Origin: Neobacillus sp. DY30
GTDB taxonomy: Bacteria > Bacillota > Bacilli > Bacillales > Cytobacillaceae
Direction: 5' to 3'
NCBI RefSeq assembly: GCF_030123065.1
Contig: NZ_CP126093.1
Location: 6,075,712 to 6,139,711 of the forward strand
Length of the DNA: 64,000 bases
The translations under genes were made by a program, and so were the position numbers. Shown here piece by piece: positions 1 to 8,691 of the stretch (positions are counted from its first letter, which is position 1; every line of letters begins with the position of its first letter). Below the pieces are notes generated by a model. The model was not told where the DNA came from. It did not search any database and saw only the letters and a program-made list of their open reading frames with translations.

Positions 1-27
1 GTTTCTACCTAGTTTTCAAGGTTATAC

Positions 28-59
28 TAAAAAGTGCCCCAGTTGAAACCCTGGGACAC
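28..59 (-). terminator. terminator of the phaRBC operon
   Basis: On the minus strand GTGTCCCAG (59-51) pairs with CTGGGGCAC (42-34), with one G-T pair, and a T-run follows. It lies just past the phaC stop, so it ends the pha operon. Confidence 0.75.
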
Positions 60-75
60 TAACTCCTTTAAAACA

Positions 76-1152
76 TCAGTTGGATCGTTCTTCTAACCAT
101 TCAGCGATTGTTGGATAGGTAATTTTTACAGCTTGGCTGCCAAATGTGATAGACGTATGTCCAACAGGTAAACATTTATATTCTTTATCTACACTGGAAA
201 TGGAATTCATTAATGCTTCTACTTGATGCGGTTGGGCGATAAGGTCGTTTTTACCTGCTAAATTGAGTACATTTGCCTTAATATTTCCAAGATCGACTCT
301 CTTACCGCGAATAACCATTTCTCCTTTTATCAATTTATTTTTTTGATAAAAGTCTCTAATCCATTGACGATAAGCTTCACCTGGGAACTGAATACCATCG
401 TTAAGCCATTTTTGTAATAGTTTAAAGCTCTTTATAAAGTTCTCATTATCAGCTCGTTCATAAAGACTAATAAATGGTCCATAGTTTGTTGCCATTGGAT
501 TGATCATCTTGTTTCCAAAGTCAATCATTTCAGGTGGAATAACCCCTAACGTATCTACTACTTTATCAATATTAAAATAGCGTTCATCTAACATAGCACC
601 GTAAGACCCTGTGTTTTCAAAATCAAAGGGACTTGTCATAAAAATAAGATTACGGATTGGTAATTCTGGATGCAGCGCTGCAAAGATAGAAGTCATCGTT
701 CCCCCCATACAATAGCCAAGGATCGAAACTTCATCAACATTCGACTTTCTCAGGACCTTACGAACTGCACGCGGTATGTAGTCCATAATGTAATCATCTA
801 GTTTCATATTTCTGTCTTCGTAACCTGGTTCACCCCAGTCAAGCAGATACACATCAAAGCCGCGATTAACCAAATATTCTACTAAACTGCCGCCCTTTGT
901 TAAATCTAATACATATGGTTTATTAATGAGGGCATAAACCAAAAGAAGAGGAATTTTATGTTTCTTAGGATTTTCTGAAATATACCGATAGAGCTTGGTT
1001 TTATTTCTTGTCCAAACAAGTTCCTTCGGTGTAGGTGCTACTTCCGGCTCCGCATCGGTCGTTAGGACTTGATTTGCCCTTATTGTACGTTGAAACATCT
1101 CTTTATATTGCTGTGGCGTAAATTCGATCAACTCATTCCAATCTGTAGGCAT
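76..1152 (-). CDS. phaC: class IV poly(3-hydroxyalkanoate) synthase catalytic subunit PhaC
   Basis: Polymerises (R)-3-hydroxyacyl-CoA into storage polyester on the granule surface, together with PhaR. The 358-residue alpha/beta-hydrolase protein carries the synthase lipase box GYCMGG with nucleophile Cys148, and probable Asp303 (GKNDL) and His332 (VGHTS) complete the triad. The length fits class III/IV PhaC and the phaR-phaB-phaC order is the Bacillus class IV arrangement. Start is uncertain: the ATG at 1150-1152 has its only good ribosome site (AAGGAG, 1174-1179) 21 bases upstream. An in-frame ATT at 1162-1164 sits 9 bases from that site and gives four more residues (see findings). Last gene of the operon. 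Confidence 0.95.
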   Translation of the reverse strand: MPTDWNELIEFTPQQYKEMFQRTIRANQVLTTDAEPEVAPTPKELVWTRNKTKLYRYISENPKKHKIPLLLVYALINKPYVLDLTKGGSLVEYLVNRGFDVYLLDWGEPGYEDRNMKLDDYIMDYIPRAVRKVLRKSNVDEVSILGYCMGGTMTSIFAALHPELPIRNLIFMTSPFDFENTGSYGAMLDERYFNIDKVVDTLGVIPPEMIDFGNKMINPMATNYGPFISLYERADNENFIKSFKLLQKWLNDGIQFPGEAYRQWIRDFYQKNKLIKGEMVIRGKRVDLGNIKANVLNLAGKNDLIAQPHQVEALMNSISSVDKEYKCLPVGHTSITFGSQAVKITYPTIAEWLEERSN

Positions 1153-1229
1153 AAGTACGCTAATGACGGTTCACTCCTTACATATGAATTACTAGTCAAT
1201 ATATTAAAAAATACTTTCTTTCATGACAC

Positions 1230-1973
1230 TTACATATAAAGTCCACCGTTAATATTTAATTGCTGTCCAGTAATATAGTCGCCATCTTTACATAGGAAAA
1301 CAACACCACGAGCGATTTCTTCTGGTTTACCTAGACGTTTTTGAGGAACTTTTTCGACAATTCCTGCCAGCACTTTTTCAGGAATCGCTTGGACCATTTC
1401 GGTTCCGATAAATCCTGGGCAAATGGCGTTCACAGTTACATTACTTTTAGCAAGTTCAAGTGCAAGGGATTTTGTGTACCCAATCAATCCTGCTTTTGCT
1501 GCAGCATAGTTGGTTTGTCCAAACCCTCCAGCTTGCCCAATGATAGATGAAATGTTAATAATGCGTCCCGCATCTGATTCCAGAAGATAAGGTAACGCTG
1601 CGGATGTATTGTTGTAGACACTGTTTAGGTTTACATCAATTACTTTTCTCCAATCTTCCTCATTCAACTTTTTAAACGTACTGTCTCTTGTAATCCCTGC
1701 ATTATTAATTAAAATATCTAACTTGCCATAATGCTTTATCGTTTCATGTACAAGGTATGCTGCTTCATTACTTTCCGAAACATCCGCTTGAACTGCGTAT
1801 GCATCTCCGCCAAATTCATTAATTTCAGCGACAACTTTATCCGCCAATTCTTTTCGGATATTATAGTTGATAACAACCTTTGCGCCATTTCTAGCAAGTT
1901 CCAATGCAATGGCTGCACCGATTCCTCTGCTGCCTCCTGTTACAATTGCTACTTTACCCTTTAAATCTGCCAT
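1230..1973 (-). CDS. phaB: acetoacetyl-CoA reductase PhaB (short-chain dehydrogenase)
   Basis: NADPH-dependent reduction of acetoacetyl-CoA to (R)-3-hydroxybutyryl-CoA, the monomer for PhaC. It is a classical SDR: TGGSRGIG cofactor loop near residue 15, NNAG motif, catalytic Ser in the NISSI segment, YAAAK active-site motif, and a C-terminal GQQLNINGG typical of the FabG/PhaB group. By sequence alone FabG (3-oxoacyl-ACP reductase) is possible; the position between phaR and phaC decides. I start at the ATG at 1971-1973, because GGTGGAG just upstream is its ribosome site; the GTG three codons earlier lies inside that site. Confidence 0.9.
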   Translation of the reverse strand: MADLKGKVAIVTGGSRGIGAAIALELARNGAKVVINYNIRKELADKVVAEINEFGGDAYAVQADVSESNEAAYLVHETIKHYGKLDILINNAGITRDSTFKKLNEEDWRKVIDVNLNSVYNNTSAALPYLLESDAGRIINISSIIGQAGGFGQTNYAAAKAGLIGYTKSLALELAKSNVTVNAICPGFIGTEMVQAIPEKVLAGIVEKVPQKRLGKPEEIARGVVFLCKDGDYITGQQLNINGGLYM

Positions 1974-2015
1974 TTTCTCCACCGCTTTCTATATATTTTT
2001 TAAATTTATTGTTGG

Positions 2016-2420
2016 TTATTTTGATTCTTCTTTTGATTTTAATAAGGTAAGAACCTGATTCAACTTATTATCTAAACTCTTCATATCCTTTTTTAAATTC
2101 GACAATTCCTTGCTATAAGACTCCGGAATGACTACCTGTTCTAATTTCTCTTCTAATCTTTCTTCTAAATCGTCTACCTTTGCATCTACATTCACAATCA
2201 ATGATGAAAGGTTAGCAATGTCATTACGAGATGGTACGTTCATGAACTCTAAGTATTTTAATGTTGATTCATCAATCATTTTTTTAAATTGGAGGTTCAT
2301 CTCCAAAATTTGTCCCATTCCTTCAGACGGAAAATCATTGCCGATTTTTTCATCAAATAATTTACTGGTTTGTGAATAATAATCCTTCCATACATCATAA
2401 AAGTTAAAACCTTGGTTCAT
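2016..2420 (-). CDS. phaR: PHA synthase regulatory/accessory subunit PhaR (class IV)
   Basis: 134-residue subunit needed with PhaC for class IV synthase activity. The N-terminal NFYDVWKDYY segment is the PhaR hallmark; the C-terminal half (about residues 70-130) is a charged, heptad-rich predicted coiled coil (SNLKKDMKSLDNKLNQ). I start at the ATG at 2418-2420, preceded by AAGGAGG at 8 bases, although the frame stays open to 2531. First gene of phaR-phaB-phaC; no phaP or phaQ is visible upstream, unlike the usual B. megaterium layout, so phasin must be elsewhere. Confidence 0.9.
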   Translation of the reverse strand: MNQGFNFYDVWKDYYSQTSKLFDEKIGNDFPSEGMGQILEMNLQFKKMIDESTLKYLEFMNVPSRNDIANLSSLIVNVDAKVDDLEERLEEKLEQVVIPESYSKELSNLKKDMKSLDNKLNQVLTLLKSKEESK

Positions 2421-2554
2421 GTTTTTTTCCTCCTTATTCTTCTTAGACGTATTCATCATACTAACTATATGGGAATAATTAAAGATTAAAGATTGAAAAT
2501 TATCAAAATACTTTTCTTCTTTTATTGACAAAATTCCATCTTTTTTGCAAATAC

Positions 2555-2588
2555 AAAAAGGAGAAAATTAGGATTTTCTCCCTTTTTT
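2555..2588. terminator. bidirectional hairpin upstream of phaR
   Basis: AAAAGGAGAAAAT, a 4-base loop and ATTTTCTCCCTTTT form a terminator-like hairpin between divergent phaR and the peptide-binding gene. No intact gene ends here, so it probably terminated the decayed gene whose remnant follows. Confidence 0.5.
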
Positions 2589-2592
2589 CAGG

Positions 2593-2730
2593 CTAGATTT
2601 TCCTTAAATAGTAAATTTGCTCGACCTTTTTAAACACATCTCGACGAATATCGGCAGCAATATGAACAGCCGCTTTAGCAGCTTACACCATGCTTACCAT
2701 TCCCACCGTTCCAGCATAAAAATAACCAAA
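2593..2730 (-). pseudogene. remnant of an ABC-exporter membrane domain
   Basis: One minus-strand frame reads ...GTVGMVSMV-stop-AAKAAVHIAADIRRDVFKKV... and ends at TAG 2593-2595. The ADIRRDVFKKV segment resembles the first cytoplasmic loop of MsbA-type ABC exporters. An internal stop and about 45 residues in all show a decayed fragment. The family call is by eye only. Confidence 0.3.
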
Positions 2731-2733
2731 AAC

Positions 2734-2763
2734 TTTACAGGTAAACAAGTTATTAAGTATAAT
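2734..2763 (+). promoter_or_regulatory. sigma-A promoter of the peptide-binding protein gene
   Basis: TTTACA (2734-2739), an 18-base spacer, then TATAAT (2758-2763), about 70 bases before the start codon. Confidence 0.65.
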
Positions 2764-2833
2764 CAAAATTAGAGTCTAAATTTTCAGTACATATATAATA
2801 TTCAGACTCAATTTCTATTTAGGGGGAAAAACA

Positions 2834-4498
2834 ATGAAGGTCAAACATTGGTTATTGCTTTTAACATTTGGCTTGGTACTGAGTGTACTAGCCGCATGTT
2901 CCGGCGATGAGTCCAAGGAACCTGCAGGAACAGACGCGAAAGAGGAAGAAAAAGGGGAAAAGGTCCTTAACTTTTTAAACCCAGAGGCAATTCCTTCAAT
3001 GGATCCATCCTTAGCTACAGATGAGTCTTCCTTTATCTATTTAGCTGCAACAATGGAAGGTTTATATCGACTAGATGAAAAAACACAACCTACACCAGGG
3101 ATTGCTACTGAACATAAAGTAAGTGATGATGGTCTGACTTGGACCTTTACATTGAGAGAGGATGCTAAATGGTCAAATGGAGACCCGGTAACAGCTCATG
3201 ATTTCGTCTATTCATGGCAGCGTGCCGTTGATCCAGCTACAGCATCTGAATATGGTCCGTATATGATGAATGGCGTAATCAAAAATGCTGAGAAAGTTAA
3301 CAAAGGTGAACTAGCTGTTGATCAATTAGGAGTTAAAGCTGATGGCGATTATACACTAGTTGTTGAATTAGAAAATCCAACACCATACTTTGAAACATTA
3401 ACGACATTTGGAACATTCCTCCCATTAAACAAAAAGTTTGTGGAAGAAAAAGGCGATAGTTTTGCCACTAGTTCAGAAAACTTATTGGCAAATGGTCCTT
3501 ACACCATGAACAACTGGACTAGTACTAGTGATTCATGGGACTTGGTAAAGAATAAAGATTATTGGGATACTAAAACAGTAAAGATGGATAAACTGACTTT
3601 CAAAGTTGTTAAAGATCCACAAACGGCTGTAGATTTATATGAAGAAGGTACTGTTGATCGAATGGATTTAACATCTGATCTTGTTGACCAATATTCGACA
3701 AATGATGATTATGTGGTATCAGCAGATACATTTGTGTATTTCTTAAAGTTTAATCAAACAAAATCTGAAGCATTAGCAAATAAGAATATTCGTGCCGCAC
3801 TTAGCAGAGCTTTTGATAAGGAAGCTTTAGTAGGAGAAATTTTAAATAACGGCTCAATCGCTGCAAACGGCTTGGTTCCAAAAGACTTTACACCAATGCC
3901 TGAAACAGGTGAAGATTTCCGTAAAGTAAGTGGAGATCTTGTCACGTATGATCTTGAGAAAGCAAAAGAGTTCTGGGCAAAGGGATTAGAAGAGTTAGGT
4001 ACTGACTCCGTTGAACTAGAGTTTCTTGCAGATGATGACAAAACAACTAAAAACTTAGTTGAATACGTTGCAAACCAACTCTCAACAAATTTAGAAGGAT
4101 TAAAAATTAACATCAAACAAATTCCAAAAAAGCAGCGTCTTGATTTAGATAAATCTATGGAATATCAACTTCAGCTTACAAGATGGGGCCCTGACTTCCT
4201 TGATCCATTTACTTACATGAATTTATTTATTACAGATGGCGGAAACAATATGACTGGATATTCAAGCGCAGAATATGACAAGTTAGTTAGTGAAACAGCT
4301 ACAAAATTTGCTACAGATAATGCCGCACGTTATGAAAACTTCTTAAAAGCTGAAAAATTGCTATTTGAAGATGCAGTAGTTGCTCCTGTCTACCAGGCTT
4401 CTAGAGCACAATTGGTTTCTCCAAAAGTTCAAGGTGTGTTCGTGAACCCATTTGGTGCAACCTACGAATATAAATGGGCAGATGTAGGGGAAGAGTAA
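2834..4498 (+). CDS. oligopeptide ABC transporter substrate-binding lipoprotein (OppA-like)
   Basis: Extracellular peptide-binding protein of the SBP_bac_5 family, 554 residues. It has a lipoprotein signal (KHWLLLLTFGLVLSVLAAC, lipidated Cys near residue 21) and an acidic linker. The mature domain shows family features such as WTFTLREDAKWSNGDPVTA and the C-terminal APVYQ segment. It resembles OppA/DppE-type peptide receptors. It is an orphan: no permease or ATPase genes lie beside it, so it must use a transporter encoded elsewhere. AGGGGG precedes the ATG; a consensus promoter lies upstream and a strong terminator follows. The exact ligand cannot be told. Confidence 0.9.
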   Translation: MKVKHWLLLLTFGLVLSVLAACSGDESKEPAGTDAKEEEKGEKVLNFLNPEAIPSMDPSLATDESSFIYLAATMEGLYRLDEKTQPTPGIATEHKVSDDGLTWTFTLREDAKWSNGDPVTAHDFVYSWQRAVDPATASEYGPYMMNGVIKNAEKVNKGELAVDQLGVKADGDYTLVVELENPTPYFETLTTFGTFLPLNKKFVEEKGDSFATSSENLLANGPYTMNNWTSTSDSWDLVKNKDYWDTKTVKMDKLTFKVVKDPQTAVDLYEEGTVDRMDLTSDLVDQYSTNDDYVVSADTFVYFLKFNQTKSEALANKNIRAALSRAFDKEALVGEILNNGSIAANGLVPKDFTPMPETGEDFRKVSGDLVTYDLEKAKEFWAKGLEELGTDSVELEFLADDDKTTKNLVEYVANQLSTNLEGLKINIKQIPKKQRLDLDKSMEYQLQLTRWGPDFLDPFTYMNLFITDGGNNMTGYSSAEYDKLVSETATKFATDNAARYENFLKAEKLLFEDAVVAPVYQASRAQLVSPKVQGVFVNPFGATYEYKWADVGEE

Positions 4499-4517
4499 AA
4501 TCTTCTGGTATAAAAAA

Positions 4518-4549
4518 GAGGGAGAAATACCAACTGGTATTTCTCCCTC
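4518..4549. terminator. bidirectional terminator, oppA-like gene / frlR
   Basis: GAGGGAGAAATACC (4518-4531), loop AACT, GGTATTTCTCCCTC (4536-4549), A-rich before and T-rich after. It serves the two convergent genes. Confidence 0.85.
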
Positions 4550-4593
4550 TCTCTTTATCTATTGTAAATTTTTATAGCGGTCATTTAACCAAC

Positions 4594-5322
4594 CTATCTT
4601 GCACGATGAACGGTCAAATTGACTTTACTTGTCTCACACATAAAAGTAGAGAGATGGACAGGTTCGTCATTATCATTAAATGCAATTTTTACGATTCTAA
4701 ACAGATTAGCTCCGATATCACATTCTAATAATTTCGCATAGTCATTTGTCGCACCAATAACATCAATAATCTTATCATTACTAACAATTTCAGTATGATA
4801 CTCTTCAGAAAGGACTTTATAAGTTGATTCTTTCCCGGCAATTTTCTTTTCTAAATCGGGAAACCGTAACAAGGAATAATGCGCGATATCGTAGAAAAGA
4901 GGGCGGTCATTTACATACATAAGCCGTTCAAGTACCAGAACAGGACTACTTTTATCAATTAATAGATGATCCGCAACATCTTCAGGTGCAGGAATAACCT
5001 CACTTCTTAATATCCGAGAATTAGGTATCATACCCAACTGATGGCTAAACTCTGAAAATCCGCTTACAGATAGTAATTCATTATGGAACTTTTTGGATGT
5101 AACAAAGGTACCTCTTCGGGGAATCCGTGTCAGGACACCTTCCTTTACCAATTCCTCAATTGCCTTACGTATCGTAATACGGCTTACGGTATAGATTTCA
5201 CAAAGTTCTGCTTCAGTTGGAATCTGCTCATCTGGTTTATATTTTCCAGTTTGGATATCGTTCTTCAACATTTGCCTGACTTGCATGTATAATGGCTGTG
5301 GGGTTGAAGGATTTAAACTCAT
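4594..5322 (-). CDS. frlR: GntR/HutC-family regulator, probable FrlR
   Basis: Transcription factor expected to sense a fructosamine phosphate and control the frl genes. The N-terminal winged helix (about residues 10-75: YMQVRQMLKNDI ... IPTEAELCEIYTVSRITIRKAIEEL ... RIPRRGTFV) is GntR-type; the remainder is a UTRA ligand-binding domain of the HutC subfamily. I start at the ATG at 5320-5322 (AAGGATGG upstream) rather than the TTG eight codons earlier. It is last in a run with frlD, frlB, frlA and frlC, matching frlR next to frl genes in E. coli and B. subtilis. The assignment rests mainly on context. Confidence 0.75.
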   Translation of the reverse strand: MSLNPSTPQPLYMQVRQMLKNDIQTGKYKPDEQIPTEAELCEIYTVSRITIRKAIEELVKEGVLTRIPRRGTFVTSKKFHNELLSVSGFSEFSHQLGMIPNSRILRSEVIPAPEDVADHLLIDKSSPVLVLERLMYVNDRPLFYDIAHYSLLRFPDLEKKIAGKESTYKVLSEEYHTEIVSNDKIIDVIGATNDYAKLLECDIGANLFRIVKIAFNDNDEPVHLSTFMCETSKVNLTVHRAR

Positions 5323-5389
5323 ACTAAATCCATCCTTATCCGTCAATTGACAATTATACTAATCATTATACATTGATTGACTACAACAG

Positions 5390-6172
5390 TCACCAAGCAC
5401 CAAAGTATTGAATCGTCTTCGCTGCCGTTTCTGCTCCCAAATCTAAACATTTGGCAGTAGGAAGACCTTTCAATTTTCCATAAATAAACCCAGATATAAA
5501 AGAATCTCCCGCTCCCATTGTATCTACTACATCTACTGCTACTACACCACATTTATAGAATTGTTCACCATCATAAGCAAGTGATCCATTCTCACCTAAT
5601 GTCGCTATAGTAATTCTTGATCCATTATTCTTTACATCCTTTAGAAATTGGCGGATAAAAGAATCATCCTGTGTATAGGAAAAGAATGAATAATCTACAT
5701 ACTGTGGCAGGGTTTTGACAAGTATATGATCTAATTGGTTAGAAAAATCAAATGAGGTTTGTAATCCCCTTTTTTTAAAAAGAGAATAATACCTCTCAAC
5801 ATGCCCCCAAACTCCGGCATGTACAAGCTGATGTTTTTGAATAAAGTCAAGTTCTGCCGGTGTTAAGGTGAAGTCAGCCATAACACCTTCATCATATTCC
5901 CCAAAACAACGATCATTGTTTACTAATTCCACATAGGTAACAGCTGTTTTTCCATCCTTCTTTGATAGATGAGAAATATCAACACCCTTTTTTGAAATAT
6001 CCTTTTGCATTAATTCACCATAAGAATCGCTGCCAACCCAGCCAATATAAGAGGAATCAGCACCTAATTCTGTTAAATAGACGGCTACATTGACAGGATT
6101 CCCACCAGGATAGGCCTTCCCGCTTGTTTGATAGACATCCATACAATTATCTCCGACTGTTGCAATCCTCAT
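5390..6172 (-). CDS. frlD: fructoselysine 6-kinase FrlD (PfkB family)
   Basis: Phosphorylates fructoselysine at O6 with ATP. It is 260 residues in the ribokinase/PfkB fold: GDNCMDVY near the start, the PGGNPVNVAVYLTELGA signature 1 (about residues 22-38), and the C-terminal DTMGAGDSF signature with catalytic Asp and anion hole. The FGEYDEGVMADF segment and the C-terminal TIQYFGAW closely match E. coli FrlD as I recall it. The product feeds FrlB, encoded just upstream. AGAAGGG precedes the ATG. Confidence 0.9.
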   Translation of the reverse strand: MRIATVGDNCMDVYQTSGKAYPGGNPVNVAVYLTELGADSSYIGWVGSDSYGELMQKDISKKGVDISHLSKKDGKTAVTYVELVNNDRCFGEYDEGVMADFTLTPAELDFIQKHQLVHAGVWGHVERYYSLFKKRGLQTSFDFSNQLDHILVKTLPQYVDYSFFSYTQDDSFIRQFLKDVKNNGSRITIATLGENGSLAYDGEQFYKCGVVAVDVVDTMGAGDSFISGFIYGKLKGLPTAKCLDLGAETAAKTIQYFGAW

Positions 6173-6205
6173 CTTTATTCCCTTCTTTCTTGAACATTAA
6201 GGAAC

Positions 6206-6230
6206 GAGCACTACTAAGTAAGTAGTGCTC
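6206..6230 (-). other. intercistronic hairpin between frlB and frlD
   Basis: GAGCACTACT and AGTAGTGCTC pair around a 5-base loop with no T-run, so it is more likely an mRNA-stability or processing element than a terminator. Confidence 0.5.
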
Positions 6231-6239
6231 ACATGCATT

Positions 6240-7259
6240 TTAATACTCCATTTGTCGGTAATATCTTCTTAGCGTTAAGGGATGATTTCTTTCCCGCTCA
6301 AGATATACGCTGATTCGACTTAAGACAGACCAGTTGATACTGACAGCAAAGTGTTTTCTAAACTCTTCACTAATCCCTTCCATCTTAAAATCCTTTGTAT
6401 CAATAACAGTGAGCTGGTTTGTAATCTTTTCAGCGAATTTTTCTACACGGTCCATCAATGGACGTGTATCATCTTCACCCTTTAGTAAAATAACACTCGT
6501 ATCTTCGACCACCAATTCAAGGGTACCGTGGAAAAATTCTGCTGCATGTATCGATCTCGCATGAATCCACTGCATCTCTTCTAAAATACACATAGCGTAG
6601 GAATATGTATTCCCCCATAAATTACCGGAACCAACCATCATGTGATAGTCCGTGTCCTTGTGTTTAATCGCAAATTCCTCAGCACTTTTATCGAAGGCCT
6701 TCACAGCGTTTAAAATGGCTTGCGGTAATAAAGCCACCTCTTTTGTAAACTGCTCATATTGCGGGAACTCATTATTGTTATACATGAAACGGAATACGAA
6801 CATATACAGAAGCATGAAGAATGTATCAAAAGAATGTGTTTCGGACCCAGTTGTGATACAGTAGTCCACAATTTGAGTTAACGGAGTGTTTGGCTCAGCT
6901 ACTAAAGCAATTGTAGTTGCACCTGCTGCCTTACAAAACTCTGCTGCTTCAACCGTTTCTTTCGTTGTTCCTGAAACGGATGTAAAGATACAAACGGAAT
7001 CCTTGCTAAAATGCCTGTTATTCATCACCATGAATTCAGCAGCAATTTCTGCATGAACATCGATAGTAGAATTAGATTTTAATATATATTCATAAGGATA
7101 CATCATCGCAATCGTTCCGCCCGCACCAATTAGAAAAATATTGCTGTAGCCTTTATTGCATATTCCATCAACAATATCTTCTATTTGCCCTCGAAAAGCA
7201 AGGCCTTCTTTTTCTACGAGTCTTAGAAATAAATCTTCATCAAATTTTAACATCAACAT
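6240..7259 (-). CDS. frlB: fructoselysine 6-phosphate deglycase FrlB (SIS domain)
   Basis: Cleaves fructoselysine 6-phosphate to glucose 6-phosphate and lysine in the cytoplasm. The 339-residue protein has two SIS (sugar isomerase) repeats related to GlmS; the first includes IGAGGTIAMM and SVSGTTKETVEAAE (about residues 40-110). The second includes the HAAEFFHGTLE segment, where the Glu and His expected for catalysis sit, and the C-terminal RRYYRQMEY matches the FrlB tail pattern. GGGAGG lies before two nearby ATG codons (7257-7259 and 7251-7253); either could be used. Between frlA and frlD in the frl operon. Confidence 0.9.
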   Translation of the reverse strand: MLMLKFDEDLFLRLVEKEGLAFRGQIEDIVDGICNKGYSNIFLIGAGGTIAMMYPYEYILKSNSTIDVHAEIAAEFMVMNNRHFSKDSVCIFTSVSGTTKETVEAAEFCKAAGATTIALVAEPNTPLTQIVDYCITTGSETHSFDTFFMLLYMFVFRFMYNNNEFPQYEQFTKEVALLPQAILNAVKAFDKSAEEFAIKHKDTDYHMMVGSGNLWGNTYSYAMCILEEMQWIHARSIHAAEFFHGTLELVVEDTSVILLKGEDDTRPLMDRVEKFAEKITNQLTVIDTKDFKMEGISEEFRKHFAVSINWSVLSRISVYLERERNHPLTLRRYYRQMEY

Positions 7260-7337
7260 TTTCCTCCCTAACTAAATAACTACTTTTAATTTTAAGAATC
7301 TATTAATAAATGAACTAACTTCCTATTTTCACTTGTA

Positions 7338-8675
7338 CTATGCAACTAGTTTGCTTTTGTTTTTCGAGCCATATTTCTTTTCCCAATAGTAATAAACAGG
7401 GAGACCTGTTACGATGACAATCAGTGCCGCAATCATCCCTTCTATCGGGGCCCAAGTGAACGTTCCCCAAGCAAGCCATGATGCACCAAGGATAGCTAAA
7501 ATCGTGGTTAATCGCCAGACCGGCATGCGATATACCGGCTTATAATCCTCGCGTTTACGGCATTTATAAACTGCAGCAAAATCCATAATATTTATGAGCA
7601 ACTGTATGAGCGTGAAATATCCCAGCAATGCTGTTAAATTACTAAACATCACAAGAATACAGGCATATGTAACCTGAACAATAATAGAAAAACTTGGTGT
7701 TTCATATTTCGGATGAACCTTCGCAAAACGTTGAAAGAATAGACCATCCTTTGCCATTGCATATTCCAGACGAGGCTGGAACATAATGCACGAGCTCAAC
7801 GATCCCAGTATGACAATAATCGCTGTAACAGCAACAAATGAGGAGGCAACATCAGAGAGTCCCGGGATATACTTGACAGCGTCAGAAACCGCGGCACTAG
7901 AATTAATTAATTTTTCAAAAGGCATTAAACCTATAATACAAACAGCAAGCAATGTATATAACGCCAAGACTATTAAAACTGAGCTAATAAGAGCACGCGG
8001 CAGGACCTTTCCTGGATTTTTAAATTCCCCAGCCATAAAACAAATTGCCGCCATTCCCGTATACGCCCAAGTAGTGGCAGAAACTCCACCTATTAAGCTA
8101 GTTTTCACCTCACCGGACGCAGGTACATAGGAAAAGTTCCCCGGGTTTAAATACATAAGACCCAATCCGATGACAATTAAGAATGGAATGATTTTTACAG
8201 CCGTAATAATGACTTGGAATTTGCCGCCTTCTTTTACACTTCGATAATGAATGGAAGTAATGATGAGAATGATTGCAATGGCAAGTAATTTTCCAGCCAT
8301 ACCATTGAAAAATGGCAAAAAGGATGCTACATAGGAAACAATCGCCAGCGCCATAATGGCAATCGATGGTGGATCTAAAGCCCAGAACGTAGCCCATCCA
8401 TATAGAAAGCCTAAAGGTCTCCAGCCTGCTTTATTTAGGTAAACATAGCCGCTTCCGTTTTGAGGATATGCCGTCGCTAATTCCGCGAGCACCATGACCT
8501 GTGGAATGGCAATGATTCCGCCAATAATCCATGCAAGAATAGAAATAGTAGGTGTACCAGCAGCTTTTGCCACATCACCAGAAGATACAAATATTCCCGA
8601 GCCAACAGTCGTTCCAACCGCAATGGCAAGAGCTGCCCAAAATCCAAGTTTTCGCGTAAGAGTCGCATTACTCAT
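7338..8675 (-). CDS. frlA: fructoselysine/psicoselysine permease FrlA (APC family)
   Basis: Imports fructoselysine by secondary transport. The 445-residue APC-superfamily protein has about 12 membrane segments; TM1 carries AIAVGTTVGSGIFVS with the unwound G-S-G substrate motif. Several long stretches (FKNPGKVLPRALI, ILGSLSSC, QPRLEYAMAKD, VHPKY-TP) match my memory of E. coli FrlA. This differs from B. subtilis, whose frl operon uses an ABC importer (FrlONM). Start is the ATG at 8673-8675, 8 bases after GGAGG; the TTG five codons upstream lies in the ribosome site. Confidence 0.9.
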   Translation of the reverse strand: MSNATLTRKLGFWAALAIAVGTTVGSGIFVSSGDVAKAAGTPTISILAWIIGGIIAIPQVMVLAELATAYPQNGSGYVYLNKAGWRPLGFLYGWATFWALDPPSIAIMALAIVSYVASFLPFFNGMAGKLLAIAIILIITSIHYRSVKEGGKFQVIITAVKIIPFLIVIGLGLMYLNPGNFSYVPASGEVKTSLIGGVSATTWAYTGMAAICFMAGEFKNPGKVLPRALISSVLIVLALYTLLAVCIIGLMPFEKLINSSAAVSDAVKYIPGLSDVASSFVAVTAIIVILGSLSSCIMFQPRLEYAMAKDGLFFQRFAKVHPKYETPSFSIIVQVTYACILVMFSNLTALLGYFTLIQLLINIMDFAAVYKCRKREDYKPVYRMPVWRLTTILAILGASWLAWGTFTWAPIEGMIAALIVIVTGLPVYYYWEKKYGSKNKSKLVA

Positions 8676-8691
8676 AAAGAGTTCCTCCAAA

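Noticed and set aside
8140..8155. CCCGGG-containing sequence as a Noc binding site
   Set aside because: Too many mismatches to ATTTCCCGGGAAAT; the same holds for the one near 7860.
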